Part shown: in pieces, positions 9,741-23,468 of the stretch
Position numbering within the stretch: the stretch's first letter is position 1
Layout: each line of letters begins with the position of its first letter
Assembly: GCF_016545825.1 (NCBI RefSeq)
Contig: NC_052618.1
Location: 17,807,561 to 17,871,560 of the forward strand
Length of the DNA stretch: 64,000 nt
DNA from: Eucalyptus grandis
Lineage: Eukaryota; Streptophyta; Magnoliopsida; Myrtales; Myrtaceae
Direction: 5' to 3'
Position numbers and translations under genes: made by a program
Notes under the pieces: generated by a model
Seen by the model: only the letters and a program-made list of their open reading frames with translations
The model's database searches: none
What the model was told of the DNA's origin: nothing

Positions 9741-12700
9741 AGTATGAAAGAACTTGGTAACCTAACCCTAGTTAAGGCCTTAACTAAATATCAATTAATA
9801 CCTTGGGTAGCTAAAATTAAAAATGAACAAGACCGCTATTGGTCGCCTTAATCAAGACAATAACAGGATGGCGGACTTATGGACAATCGGGGTAACAAAA
9901 AAGGATGATTTTCTGCATTTTGCTATTTCCTTAATTGACCCGTCACCAACACGACGGAGCCTCCACCGCTAATGAGCAAATTGAATTGTTATGAGAAAAT
10001 CGTAAATGTAATGACCAGCTGTCCAAATAACAATATGATTCGACTTGAATCCTCGCCCGTGTGGAAAGTACAAATTGAGAAGGACAGGTCACGCCCATGA
10101 CATGTAGTCTTGTCTAGCGATGACAATAGTACTACTAATTGGATAAGTTGGAGGTACAAGACTTTGCCAAGCGGCACACCAAGATCGAGCCAGGCGAACT
10201 CACCAACCGTCAATCTTAGTTGAGAGTACCCTCTCGTTCCCAAACAAATTTTTATAACGAGATTCGCTCCACGATTTAAGTTCTTGAATACAGTTATGAT
10301 AATGGCAGTGACGGCTTGCGGTGGTAGTGATCGAAAAAACTTGCAGGGAGGCTGAAGATGACAAGGAAGAAACAAACAGTAGCGAGAAAAAGGAAAGAAA
10401 CGAAAAATTAAAGAAAACATAAAAAAAAATTCTGAAATATCTACAATACCAATTTATTTTACTGCAATTTTTTATATGCTCGCTATATCACATAAAATAA
10501 CTGGCACTAACTCGACCTTCGCATTGACATACTTTTGCCAAAATTAGATAGAAAAACTACATTATAAAATTATCAAATGGTTTAAGATTAAAATAACAAA
10601 CTGAAAAGTGTTAGATTGGAGATTGCTCCAAATTGTCATTAGGCAGATATAAAAATAAACAAAGTGGACGTCCACAGCAAACTTTCGCTAGTAAATTTGA
10701 TTATCAATAGCCGAGATTTAATACCAGCTATCCATCGAATAGAACCTTAGAAAATACCTAAATCATAAGGAAGAAAGAGGAGATGGGTACGAACTGTGGA
10801 GCTTACTTGTGAACGATTGATAGAAAAGGATGACATTCTTTATTTTATTTTATTGACCAATTCCCATCACCAATAGTTTAGTCTCCGTCTTTATCTGCCC
10901 AGCCACGCTCATGGGCAAACATTAAATGAGTCTCTATCATTTTGTCCGCTACTAAAGGACAAACATCCATTACGTTGTCATATCATTGATTTATACGTTG
11001 CCTAGCAGTTTTTTGATAAAGCTCCACTCATTGACATATTAGACTTGGATTCACAGATTTGCCGATAGAAAGCCCATAAAATCATCAATAAAAAAACTCA
11101 GTTTATAAGAAAAAATTAAAGTTGTCTAAATTTTTTACAACCATAATTGTTAGATTAGAATGTCAAATAACTGAATCTCATATATTGTTTATGACTATTC
11201 GAAAAGGTCATGACTAATTTTTAATAAAAAAAAAAATTTGACTAATTAAAGTCACGAGGGACGTTCTCTTTCAAATTAAATTGATAACGACCTTTTGCAA
11301 CTAGTTTATTAGGAGTAAATGCATTTAAAATAATTTCGGAAAATGTATTCCTTTATATATAGGGGCACAAATGTGGAGATCCATCTACTTAGATGCTCAT
11401 AATATATCCTACAAACCTTATAAACTGAACTCATGACATTAGCATGTGTCGGTGGCTCTAAAACCACAAAACATTGTGGGACTCAAATGCGTGATTTCTA
11501 GTTTCAAATTCGGAAATCCTTCAATGCCCTAGCCAATAACAACATTACTTGGTTTAAGTAACCATATCTTTTATTGTACAAATAAGTTTATTTTGCATCG
11601 TTTATCATTCTTTAAGAAAATGACAATGTTAACGGAAAATTATCATGTTATTAATATTCAATTATTTAGAAGAGAAATATGTCAAGCGAGTATATATATA
11701 TATTTGCATGGAGAATAATTGTATTATCCATTTTGCACAACTTTTCAAAGAAATATAGTCTTTAGTTAAATGGCATGGATCTGCTTCTTTTGGTGATTGA
11801 TTGGCATATAATCAACGCAGATGGGAATGCCGTTGCAATGCTTTTATATAGAGCTAGTGGCATATTTGCTATATTGTAATGATAGTGACATGTGGATGCA
11901 CACAAGTATAAGATGAGTGATATCAATGCATGTAACATTAGATTACTTGTTTCATTTGTAATGGGTTAGAGAAAAGTACAAAGAGACACGGGGCAAAATT
12001 ATCTAACATAGTAATTAGTAAGGTCACATGGTCTTATCATGCTTTGGAATGATTCAATATTCACATTTCATGGGATTTCTTCATTTATTGAGACACCGTC
12101 TAATGGCTTAGTTTTTTTTAAGCAAGAATTTATTTATTTTCATCATTATTAAGCCTTTGATTGGTGGGTTAAAAATATGATCGATATGCAAATTTAGCTT
12201 AAAAAATGTGCATGTTTGATTTCCTATTTGCAACCTAACCTTAGTTAAGACTTTAACTAAACATCAATCAATAAATTTGGTAGGAGACTCCAAGTCTTCC
12301 GCTAGCCAAAAGGAAAAATAAAGAAAGACCGTAGTCGGTAGCCTTTATCATGACAACAATGTCGACAATGTCTAAGTTCCTATCCCTTCCTCCCCTACTA
12401 ACGGACAAAAATTGATTATGGTACAGGTCCTAAATCTGTTCCTTGTGTTGGTCCTTGAAATCCCACTGAAAGCATAGAAGTAGCATTACAGTTAAGCTAA
12501 TTACTAGATTAGAATGTCAATTATGATTGTTAGGTTAGAAGTAACTTCAATTATAGAATTAGATTAGAACTTCTAAAGAAGTTAATCCTTTGTTTTTTTT
12601 CATTAACATTTTAAATTAGTTTACTTTTTTGAATGCTACTACTCTTTACGTAACAAAATTGATATTAGAAGCCCCAACTAACACTATTTCGTGGTCTCTC

Positions 12701-13194
12701 ATTCTGATTGTAGTTTTCCCTTTTTTAAATGCTTGGATTTGTTTGGATTCTTTAATTTTTAACATTTTTTTTTCAAAAATTGCAATTACCAATAATTGAT
12801 ATCTAAAAATTTCTTAATACACAGTTATTGGCAAGGAGAGTTATATGGCTTTTCATAATCTACAAACCTAAGGTTTTTTTTTCATTTTTCATTTTTTTGA
12901 GGGAAATCAAAAGGCAGAAAAAATATGCTTAATATAAGGGTAAGCAAATAGAATGAGAAGTCAATAAAAGTAATGATAGAATGTAGTGTGGAATCTTTTA
13001 GAATCACTCTTGCATATTCCTATTTCATGACAATCATTTTGATAAAAGTTGTCCATCTTATGCATATTGCCACTGTGCCACGTGAATCTCATTAGAAGTG
13101 GACAATTTACAAATTACAAAATCACAATGATTTGAGGCTTTATGATATGGTATGGTAACCCATACAAAACACTCAGTTACATACATCGTCTCTA

Positions 13195-13375
13195 ATGAGT
13201 GCATTCCGATATATTACTTACGCAAGAACAAAAGGCAATGAACTGAAAAACGTTCCAACAATTACATCTCATGAACTTGGTGTCTTCTTCGCTGGCTTGC
13301 TCAACTGGAACACTGGGTGCCGCCACAGCTTCCTCACTCTTTTTCTCAAACTCTGCGATGGTTAGAATGTCAAAT
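13195..13375 (-). pseudogene. Short coding-like fragment, unrecognised
   Basis: On the minus strand 13375-13262 reads as a charged peptide (IAEFEKKSEEAVAA then PSVPVEQASEEDTKF). Its codon use and GC content are unlike the AT-rich neighbourhood. A possible acceptor CGCAG lies at its start, and the frame stays open to a TAG near 13195. I do not recognise the protein. It could be a gene piece captured by a transposon or an exon remnant. Confidence 0.35.
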
Positions 13376-16261
13376 TACTACTAAATCCTTACATTTATTA
13401 TGACCATTTGAAAAGGTTATGATTAATTTCTAACAAAGAAAATTCTACGACTAAGAAAGTTATGAGTGATGTTCTCTTCACAATAAAGTTGATAATAAAG
13501 TTTATGAGGAAGAAGTGCCTACAAAAAATTTATTATATAAAGTTTGGCATTTTGTAACCTAGGGGCACAGACATGAACATCCGAAGCCCATAGAGAATAT
13601 AGAAATAATATTATAATTAAGCTAGTTGAACAAGAAAAAGATTAACGTTTTAGTTTCAAAATGGTTTCCAGATCAAATAATTCTAAAATGTATGGTGGCT
13701 GTGTGATTGATTTAAATATTCAACAGCAACTTTGGAAAATATTCTAGTTATTGACAAGTTAGTCTTGGACTTAACTTTGGCTCTTAAATCTTCTTATTGA
13801 CAAAGAACTACTCATTCCAATAATGAGATGCCATTACCTAACCTTGTTATTTAAATGAGTCATTCTCATCCATAGTGCCAAGAAGATGACAAACCTACAG
13901 AAGAGGACAACCGTCCCTAGATATGGCCAATCTGAATATAACACCGAAACCAAAATCACGACCAAAACTCGCGGTAACATTCGGCAAATGTGCCAAGAAG
14001 AACGGTTTTCCATTTAAATTAAGACTCCTAGGTTGTCTTTATTTCAATCCAACATTGACAAAAATAAAACGAGACAAAACCAGCAAATGGCCCATCTCTT
14101 GTTTTATCGCCACTACGAAGAGATTTTCAATTTTTTTTTTCATTTTCCTGACACGACAGTTTATATTTAATGTAAAGATTATGACAAGTAATCCAATCAG
14201 GGAATACTCGCGTGACATCACAAATCGACATACGCGTTGCCGCAAGCCTTACAGTAAAAGTTTATTTATTTTTGTTTTTGTTTGAGAGGGCCTTGATCGG
14301 ATGCTATTGCTGGACCACCTTCTTGACCTGGGGCTGCTGCATCTCCAGTGTACCTAGAGTTCAATTATAATTGCTAGCACCTACAATGTCATGATCACAC
14401 CAGCTGTCGATGTCCACTTGGTGAATATTATTTTCCATCCATATAGTATTTATAATATAATTCAATAAATTGCAAGAGTAATACACATTAGCATCACATA
14501 TTAGAAAAGGATGTTAGCCTGCAATTCCTTTCATCCTCGAGCACTTTCAAAAGGATAAATTTATACTTGGATTTCTACGACCTCAAATCATTACCATCTA
14601 GCTTTTTAGAACTAGCGACCAAATGATTTAGAATCTTAACAAAGACCGAAACCATGAAAAAAAAAAAAAGGAGATGGGTATGCATTATGTAGCTTGGTAA
14701 TCTCACCCTTAAGTAAGCACCAATCAATTGCTTGTGAAGTTGTAAACTTAGTGGCACACTACTCCAAGTCATTGTCCAAAGATAAAAACTACAGAATGAT
14801 TACTTCTCAATTATAGAGAGATTTCTTTTCATTATAAATTTGAAATTGCAGTTCCATCAAGTGGCCCATAAAAATTAAGAACAAATTATTATTTTTTGGG
14901 TAAAAAGAATTTTTTTGGGGGTAAAATCAAGAACAAATTATTACAAGCTATTAAAGTAAGAAAATGATTCGCCTTGGATTATCACTTGTCTGATTAGTAC
15001 TTTCTACAGTCTGTCTCTACCAATATAACAAAATGTAATTAAGAGAACAAATGGACAAGCACAAATTACACCTACATGCACGTGATAAGTAGCATCTTTA
15101 GTGTTTTCATAATGACAACATTTTCGTCAATGTTTGTATATGGGGTCTTGTGGGAATCAAAACGGAGGTGATCACACTTTGAAATGTATATGACACTTTC
15201 AATCAAAATATAATTAATAAGATGATTCGACTTCAAATCACGGCTCATATACAATTTGTCAACATCCATATAACAAATGTAATTAACAAAGAGAATAAAC
15301 GGGCAGAGACAGGCTAGACTCACGTGACGTGGAGTTCTATCTAGAGGTGACAACATGTGTCCGAAATCCTTTTTTGAACTCAAATTTTGCGCAACATGTT
15401 CCATATCTTAAAATTTTAAAACCTAATCGAAATGAGATTAAAAAATCAAAGCCAACTCCATCTGAATTTATGTGGGTTTGCACCAGACTCATGTTCAACT
15501 TGTTGTAAGCCTAGTAATATGAGCAAATAAATTTTTACTACTATCTTGGGGGAGATCTCCTTTCAGTGGGGAAAAATATTTAAAAAGTTATAAAACCGCT
15601 GGATTGATACCAATCAGTCGTGAACATTTTTATCAGACCAATTTAGTTATAAAATTTTTCTTAATAGTATCAATTCAGTCCATCGACCAATTTAGGCTGG
15701 AAATTCTTGACATGGACTCTAGTTGTTGGATCAATTTGACAAGTTTTTGAAATTGATTGTATTTTTTGAAAGTTTTATGACTCAATTGCACTTTCATGAT
15801 AAGTTTTATAACTTAATTATACATTTTGAAAATTTTAGGATATTTGTACTTTTGTAATAAGTTTTAAAACTTCCAATATACTTATCCTATCTTTTTATTA
15901 AAAAGAATAACTTTCTTTTGCATTTTGTACAATTTCGTAAGAAAAGATGAGAGATTTATGGAATATTTGACAAATATTTTAAATCAAAATTTTGAAGGTA
16001 AAAGATTCACTGATTACTTACCTATCTTTCTAAACATATATACAAGTTTTCACATGGAATTTTCTTTGTAAACACGTGAGGTTGAACTGGCCATTGGTTT
16101 TCCCAATCAATAGTATAGATTGATATTCCAAAGCGTATTTTTACAGCAACGTCATGTTTAAACTATAGTCTGCATCGGTCTTCAAGGTGTATTTTACCAC
16201 AACTGTATTTAATCTTCTAAGCAATATCTAATGCTTTTTTCAATTTCATGCCAATTTTACT

Positions 16262-17046
16262 GGAAAAAGTATTTAAAAAGTTCTAAACCTTTTGTATTTG
16301 TGCTAATGTAGTCCTAAACCTTTTATTGGTGCCAATTTAGTCATAAACATTTTCACTTTGTGTTAATTTAATGCTTTCCAGCTAATTTTGGCTAGATTTT
16401 GCTGAGTGGGCACCGTTTGGCTAATGTGGCATAATCAGCATTAACGTGGACAATTTTTAATAATGTTTTAATATTTTTGATTTTTTTTTTTTCTTTTTTT
16501 TTTTTTCCTTCTCCTCCTCCTTCTTCTAGCCAGTCACCGAACATCAACGACCGGCTAGAGACGACGGTCGGTGAGGTCAAGGTTGATGTCCTTGTCGGCC
16601 ATTAGCGAGGCTCGAGCCCTCGCCCATGGCCGACAAGGCTTACCCCGCCGCATCCGCCGGCCAAGTGCAAAGTCACGAACGTGACCTAGGCCACCTTGAG
16701 CTGGCCTCACCAAAGGCTAGGCAAGGCTCAACCTTGCCAAATTTGGCGAGGTTGAGCCTCACCATTGTTCGACAAGGCTCGTCGGCCGTCGCCTCTAGCT
16801 AGTTGCCAAGGTTCGGAGAATGATTGGAGGAAGGAGGAGGAGAAGGAAAAAGAAAATGAAAATGAAAAAGAAAATATATAAAAAAATTCAAAAAATTAAA
16901 ATATTATTAAAAGTTGTCTACGTCGGCACGGATCATGCCATGTCACCGGTGGCTAGTGGCCGATCAGCAAAATCTGACCAAAATTCGCCGAAAATGACTG
17001 AATTGGCATAAAGTGAAAATGTTTAGGACTTTTTTAACATTTCCCC
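16262..17046. mobile_element. Mutator-like foldback element with 9-bp target duplication
   Basis: The arms are long inverted repeats of roughly 180 bp: the left arm begins GGAAAAAGTATTTAAAAAG, and the right arm read in reverse begins GGGGAAATGTTAAAAAAG; both contain CATTTTCACTTT and AGATTTTGCTGA. The GC-rich centre also folds back (GGCAAGGCTC and its complement). AATTTTACT flanks both ends (16253-16261 and 17047-17055), a 9-bp duplication typical of Mutator-like elements. Paralogous units near 20740 and 24495 lack the insertion. No transposase, so non-autonomous. Confidence 0.85.
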
Positions 17047-17189
17047 AATTTTACTCATATCGAGCCAACTATATTTATATATTTTGACACAAATGTCTAT
17101 TTAATAAATTATATATATTAAGTATTTAAAAATTTCCCCAATTTTACTCATAGCGAGCCATCAATATTTAGAAAAATAATCAACTTGAA

Positions 17190-17480
17190 GTACGACCAAT
17201 GGATCCATTTTTTTAAAGAAAACTGTTTTCGAAAAACTATTTTCAGACTTTTCAATGTTTGGATGATGGAAAACTAATTGATTTATGGAAAATGTTTTTA
17301 TAGGCTAAAAACCAATAAGTTTAGATTGGGGTAAAACGATTTCCCATTTTGGTAAGAAAGAAATCACTTTCCCTAAAATATCAAATAAATGAAAATTGAT
17401 TGTTTTATTTGAATATAATTTTTATGGAAAATATTTTCCTTTATCAAGAAATATTTAGTGAAACAAACACGCTTTAAAGC
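17190..17480. mobile_element. Putative MITE
   Basis: An AT-rich insertion with GAAAACTGTTTTCG, GGAAAATATTTTCC and AAACAAACACGC motifs, interrupting a repeat unit that is continuous near 21060 and 24635. The related text at 59215-59450 supports a repeated family. The precise ends and target duplication are not resolved. Confidence 0.5.
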
Positions 17481-20459
17481 AAAATAGATTAAAAGTAACA
17501 TTTTTAATAATATGTAAAAATTTTAGTTTTAAACCCAAGCAACGGACGGACATCTTGGTAGTCCCAAAAAAAAAAAAAAAAAAAAGAGGGTAAATCAAGC
17601 ATGAAGGGCATGGGTTTCATTCCTGTCTACCAATTTTATAGAAGGAAACTCTTGTTAGAAAGTAAAGAGTCGACGCACAATTTTTTCAAAAGTGGTGACA
17701 ATCGAGACATCGTTCAAAAAGTGCTGTCTGTGCATACACCAAGGCAAAAGCACATGGGGACCCTCGGAATTTCCAGAGTACTTAAAGAAACTACATGATT
17801 TTGATGATTAACTAATACATGATTGTGATAAATAGCATCTTTAATCTCTTTCACACTATCAATACTTTCATCGGTATTTGTATGTGGGCGCTTGTCTGAA
17901 TCAAAACAGGGTGGCGATTAGAATTTGCAATGTATATAACACCTTTAATGACTAATTGCAATATCTAGTTGAGAAGACAATGCTAGCATTTAGCAAGAGA
18001 AGTCCTCTGTCCTAAACGTGCAGTAAATTAGGACTTCTTACGATACTAGATGTTGTATATCAAAACACTTGTATCTTATACAATCTCACCCGAGAATCAC
18101 AATGTTCAAAACCTTAACTATAGTTCAGATTTAGTATTAGCGATCCAATGATTCAGAACCTTAACAAAGCCACAAACACAACAAAGAAAACGAAGATGAG
18201 TATGAATTAAGTAGCTTGATCATCTCATCTTAGTTAAGGCCGTAGCGCCAATCAATTTCTTGGGAAGTTGTACACTTGGTAGCACACTGCTCCAAGTCAT
18301 CACTAACCAAAAATAACATTAAAAAATGACTGCTCTCGGTCTTCTCAATCAAGACCACAATTGTAGATTTGAATGCTTGATGTCTTCACATAATTAAATT
18401 TCAATTACAATCAGATCATAAAAAAACAAAGCAATAAATGCATTGAAAATCTTAAAACTTATCATTAAAGTATAACCGAGTCCTAAGATTTTCAAAAAAT
18501 ACATTTAAGTCCTAAATATTATTAGCATTTTCCAATTATCAATTTAGACAGAGTTAATGATATGACTCAATTGCACAAACTTAACAAGTTGTAGGACTTA
18601 ATTGTATTTTTTGAAAATTTTAGAGCTTAATGTACTTTCATGATAAGTTTTAAGAATTTTAGTACACTTATCCCAGAAAACTAACTTATTGGTTGCTAAA
18701 GTAAGAAAAAAATTCGACTTGGATTATTGCTTGTTCATATGACAAAATGTAATTAAGAGAACAAATGGAAAAGGACAGGCCACACCCACATCCGCACGTG
18801 ATAAGTAGCATCTTTCACCTATTCCAGAGCATTAATAATTCCATCAGTATTTGTATGAAGGGGCTTGTGGGAATCAGCACAGGGTGACGATTAGCATTTC
18901 AAATGCTTATGACACCTTCAAACGAGGGGTAATAGTAAAGTGATTCGACTTTATATTAGTGCTCATGTACTATGTACTTTATACAATCTGTCATCATCGA
19001 CATAACAAACATACTTAATGAAGAGAACAGACAGGCAAGATCATCCACATTCACATGACATGTATATCTAGAGGTGGCAATATGCATACAAATCCATTTT
19101 CCAAATTTTAATGTGACAGGTTGTGTATTAGTCACTTAAAATTTTAAAAACCATCTGAAACAAGTTTAGTAACTCTACTCTACGTTGATCTTTGTGGATT
19201 TGCATCATATTCATTTGACTTTAGTGAAATGAGCAAATAATATATTACGACTATAACGGGGAAGATCTCCTTTTGGTGCCTCCCAATACTATTTAATTGG
19301 AAGTTGAAGATGGTAATAGTTATGATTCGCTAGATTATGTAGCAATTGTCTTATTGTTCCTTTACTTGACAGTCACCATTACCAACGTCTGAGTCTCCAC
19401 ACCCATTTCTCCATCGCTAATGGATAAACATAGGTAGGTGATAATTCTAAAAGCCCTCTTTGCGCAGGTCAATGAAATCACAGAAGTAACATTATATTAA
19501 AGCTAAGCGAACACGAAAAAAATTTGAAATTTAATTTTAGGATTGGTATACAGATCGAAACAGCTCTTAAACATAAAATGGCGATTTTTTTTTGGTTCTA
19601 TATATTGAATAGCAACTTTTGTTAATGTTCTACTTATTGACATATTAAGACTTGGGCTAACTTACACCTTATATCTAATTAATGTTGTCCATTAGTTGAA
19701 AATAAGTCTTGACCTTTCATGTATTAGCTTTCAAATTTTCACAGTTTTTGACATGAAGCCCCTCATATCATCCCTTTAAGTTGAACAAAAAAACTCAATT
19801 TGCAAGTAAAAGAAATCCAAATTATTTCTGAACCTGTATGTTTGTTAAGACTATTTGAAAATGGTTATGATGAATTTCTAACAAAAAAATTGTTATGACT
19901 GATTAAATACCATGAGGGCTGTTGTCTTTGTAATTAAGTTGATAAAGATATTTTGCATAATAACTACCTAGTTAATGAGGAAAAAGTGCATATCATCTAA
20001 GCCTCATGTGTAGGTTAAGTTCAGGTCTCTAACTTGTAAAGGTGTTTTAATTAATTCGCACGTAGTTGGTTTTTCTTTTCAAACGAGCAATCTCTAACTA
20101 TTAAGTTGGAAATTCTACAACATCCCAACCCTAAGATTAAGTAAGCGTATTTTTTTTTATCATAAACAAGTTAATTTTGCATTGTGTATCCTTTCTCAAG
20201 AAAATGACAACATTAACATACAATTATCATACCTTACCAAAAAAAATACAATTATCATATTACTTTTTATATTCAATAATTGCAAGATAGATACATCTTA
20301 AGAATAAGTAAGTATGATTTTTGTTATATTGAGAAGAATAAGTGTATTTTGCATTCTGCACTATTTCTTAAGAAAAGATTAGAATTTGATGGAATATTTG
20401 ACAATTATTTTGAATCAGAAATTAGAAGGTAAGAGAATTGCTGATTACTTTAGAATCTT

Positions 20460-20577
<118 letters not shown>

Positions 20578-22639
20578 AGTTCTCTTGTAAAAATGCGAGG
20601 TTGAATTGGTCGTTGGTTTCTCAGTAGTATACATTAATATTCGAAAGCGTATTTTTACAGCAACGTCGACTTTAAAGCTATATTCTATGGGACCTTTATC
20701 GTAATTTCTGTACAACATCTCACACTCTATTTGATTTCATACCAATTTTTGTCATAGCAAGGTCAAAGTATGAGATCGTCAATATTTCTTCATTTCGACA
20801 CGAATGTTTAATAAGTATTTTTTGTAGTCTGTCATAATTCATATAACAAGATGTAATTAAGAGAACAAATGTAGAAGGACAGGTTACACCCACACTCGCA
20901 GGTGATAAGTAGCATCTTTAATCTTTTTCACAATATTAATATTCTCATCGATATGGGTATGTGGGGGCTCGTGGCAGTCAACACAAAGTGACAATTAGGA
21001 TTTCTAATGTATTTTAACACCTTCAATTAAAAATTTAAATAATTGACTTGAAGTACGTACAAAGGCACCATAGGTTAAAACTAACATTTAGAATAATATA
21101 TGAAAAATATAGTCTTAAACTCACGCAACGAACAGATTAAAGTATTGAGTGGCCTTGAATCTCTCAAATAGTTTAGAAATTGTAGTTCAACTACTACTAC
21201 CGCTGCGTCTACTCATGTGAGTGAGTGCACGGTACCCAATGGTATTGCTCTTCATGTGATTCCATTCATCAAGATTGAATCACCTCCTTTTTAAATCATG
21301 AAATGTGGATCATCTTACCAAGTAGGACATTCAGTTTGCTTAAACTTTTTGTTGTTTGTCGAGCCCCCCTTTGTTTTTTGTTTCTTTGTACTTTTAAGGC
21401 CTTTTTTTTTTTTTCCTATTATGCTTTAAGATTCATTGTAATTATAATCAAATGAAAGATTCCCTAGTCCATCTTATTGTACCCGCTTCCAAGGATTAGA
21501 TTTTGGTAGAAAAACTTCTGCCAAGTGCCTAGAGGTCCTTTTCCATATACCAAAGAGTATGTACTTGTAAGATACTCTTGCCTTTTCAATGTACCAAAGG
21601 ACGCAAATATACACTACCAAAGGCTTGTTTGAAAATCGAATGACACCTTATACCAATCTAAGTGTAGTTTATTTATAAATGTAAATAAATTACCAATGCA
21701 TAGATGGCAATACCTTTTTCTTGGCCACATGACGCCACAAGATTTAATTCACTTATTGCCAGGTGACCATGTGCGCAAAGTCGAATTATGATGTAACACA
21801 AGGGTTCGTCGTCCTTTGATTTTTAAGGTAAATCGAGCATGAAGGGCATGGTTTTTTGTTCCTATTTGCCAATTTTATAGAGGAAGGCTCTTGTTAGATG
21901 GTAAAGAGTGGTCGCAAATATTTTTCAAAAAAGTGGTCACAATTGAGAGATCAATTTAGACAGTGCTGTTTGTTTTGTATACCAAGGCAAAAGTACATGT
22001 GGAACCTTGGAATTTCCAGAGTACTCAAGAAACTACACGATTTTTATAAGTAACTAGTACATGATTGTGATAAATAGCATCTTTCCATAACTTTCATACT
22101 ATTAATACTTTCATCGATATTTGTATGTAGGGCTTGTCTAAATCAAAACTGGGTACGATTAGAATTTTGAAACATATGTGACCCCTTCAATGATTGTTTG
22201 CAATATCTAGTTAATATGACAATGCTAGCACTGAATAAGAGAAGTTCTCTGTTCTAAACGCATAGTGAATTAGGACTTTCTCATGCTACTAGATGTTATA
22301 TATATCAAAACAGTTGTATTTTGCTTGATGTCACAAGAGACTCACAATATTCAAAACTTAATATTAATCTGGATAAACTGAAAGTTATTAGTTGAGCATC
22401 CTCACTAGTACTATTGATTTAATGAAGACCCAAATCACAAGAAAGAAAGAGGAGATAAGTATAAATTATGCAGCTCGATCATCTCACCTTGGTTAAGGCC
22501 TTAACTAAGCGCCAGTCAACTCCTTGGGAAGCAGGACCCTTGTTAGCGCATTGCTCCAAGTCATTACTGGCCAAAAATAACAATAAAAAATGACCGATCT
22601 CCGTCCTCTCGATGAAGACAACAATTGTCGAGTTGAATT

Positions 22640-23468
22640 GACTTCTTTGTTTGATTTCTTCGCATTATTAAATTTAACTGGCAACCCATCAAGTGGCTTA
22701 AAAAAAAAAAAAAAAGATTACCAGCTGTCAAAGTACGAAAATGATTCGACTTGGATTATCACTTGTTTAATAAGTTCTTTTTATAATCTGTCATTATTGA
22801 CATGATAATATGTAATTAAGAGAACAAATGGACAAGGACAGGTTATGCCCATACATGCATGTGATTAGTAGCATCTTTAATTGTTTTCACAATATTAATA
22901 TTTCCATCGATATTTGTGCGAGGAGGCTTGAGGGGAATCAATACAAGGTGACGATTAGAATAAGAAATGTTTATAAAACCTTCAAAGAAGATGTAATTAG
23001 TAAATGATCCAACATTAAATCAGTGCTTGTCTGCTTTATACAGTCTGTCATCATTGACTTCTTTGTTTGATTTCTTCGCATTATTAAATTTAAATGGCAA
23101 CCCATCAAGTGGCTTAAAAAAAAAATATATTACCAGCTGTCAAAGTACGAAAATGATTCGACTTGGATTATCACTTGTTTAATAAGTTCTTTTTATAATC
23201 CATCATTATTGACATGATAATATGTAATTAAGAGAACAAATGGACAAGGACGGGTTATGCCCATACACGCATGTGATTAGTAGCATCTTTAATTGTTTTC
23301 AAAATATTAATATTTCCATCGATATTTGTGTGAGGAGGCTTGTAGGGAATCAATACAAGGTGGCGATTAGAATAAGAAATGTTTATAAAACCTTCAAAGA
23401 AGATGTAATTAGTAAATGATTCAACTTTAAATCAGTGCTTGTCTGCTTTATACAGTCTGTCATCATAG
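22640..23468. repeat. 416-bp tandem duplication
   Basis: GACTTCTTTGTTTGATTTC starts at 22640 and again at 23056. The two 0.41-kb copies are nearly identical, differing by scattered substitutions and the length of an A-run. This is a recent duplication inside one of the larger repeat units. Confidence 0.92.

Noticed and set aside
9989..10420. Minus-strand open frame of 143 codons
   Set aside because: It lies in the diverged NLR-upstream repeat, has no recognisable domain, and its counterparts in other repeat units do not keep the frame.
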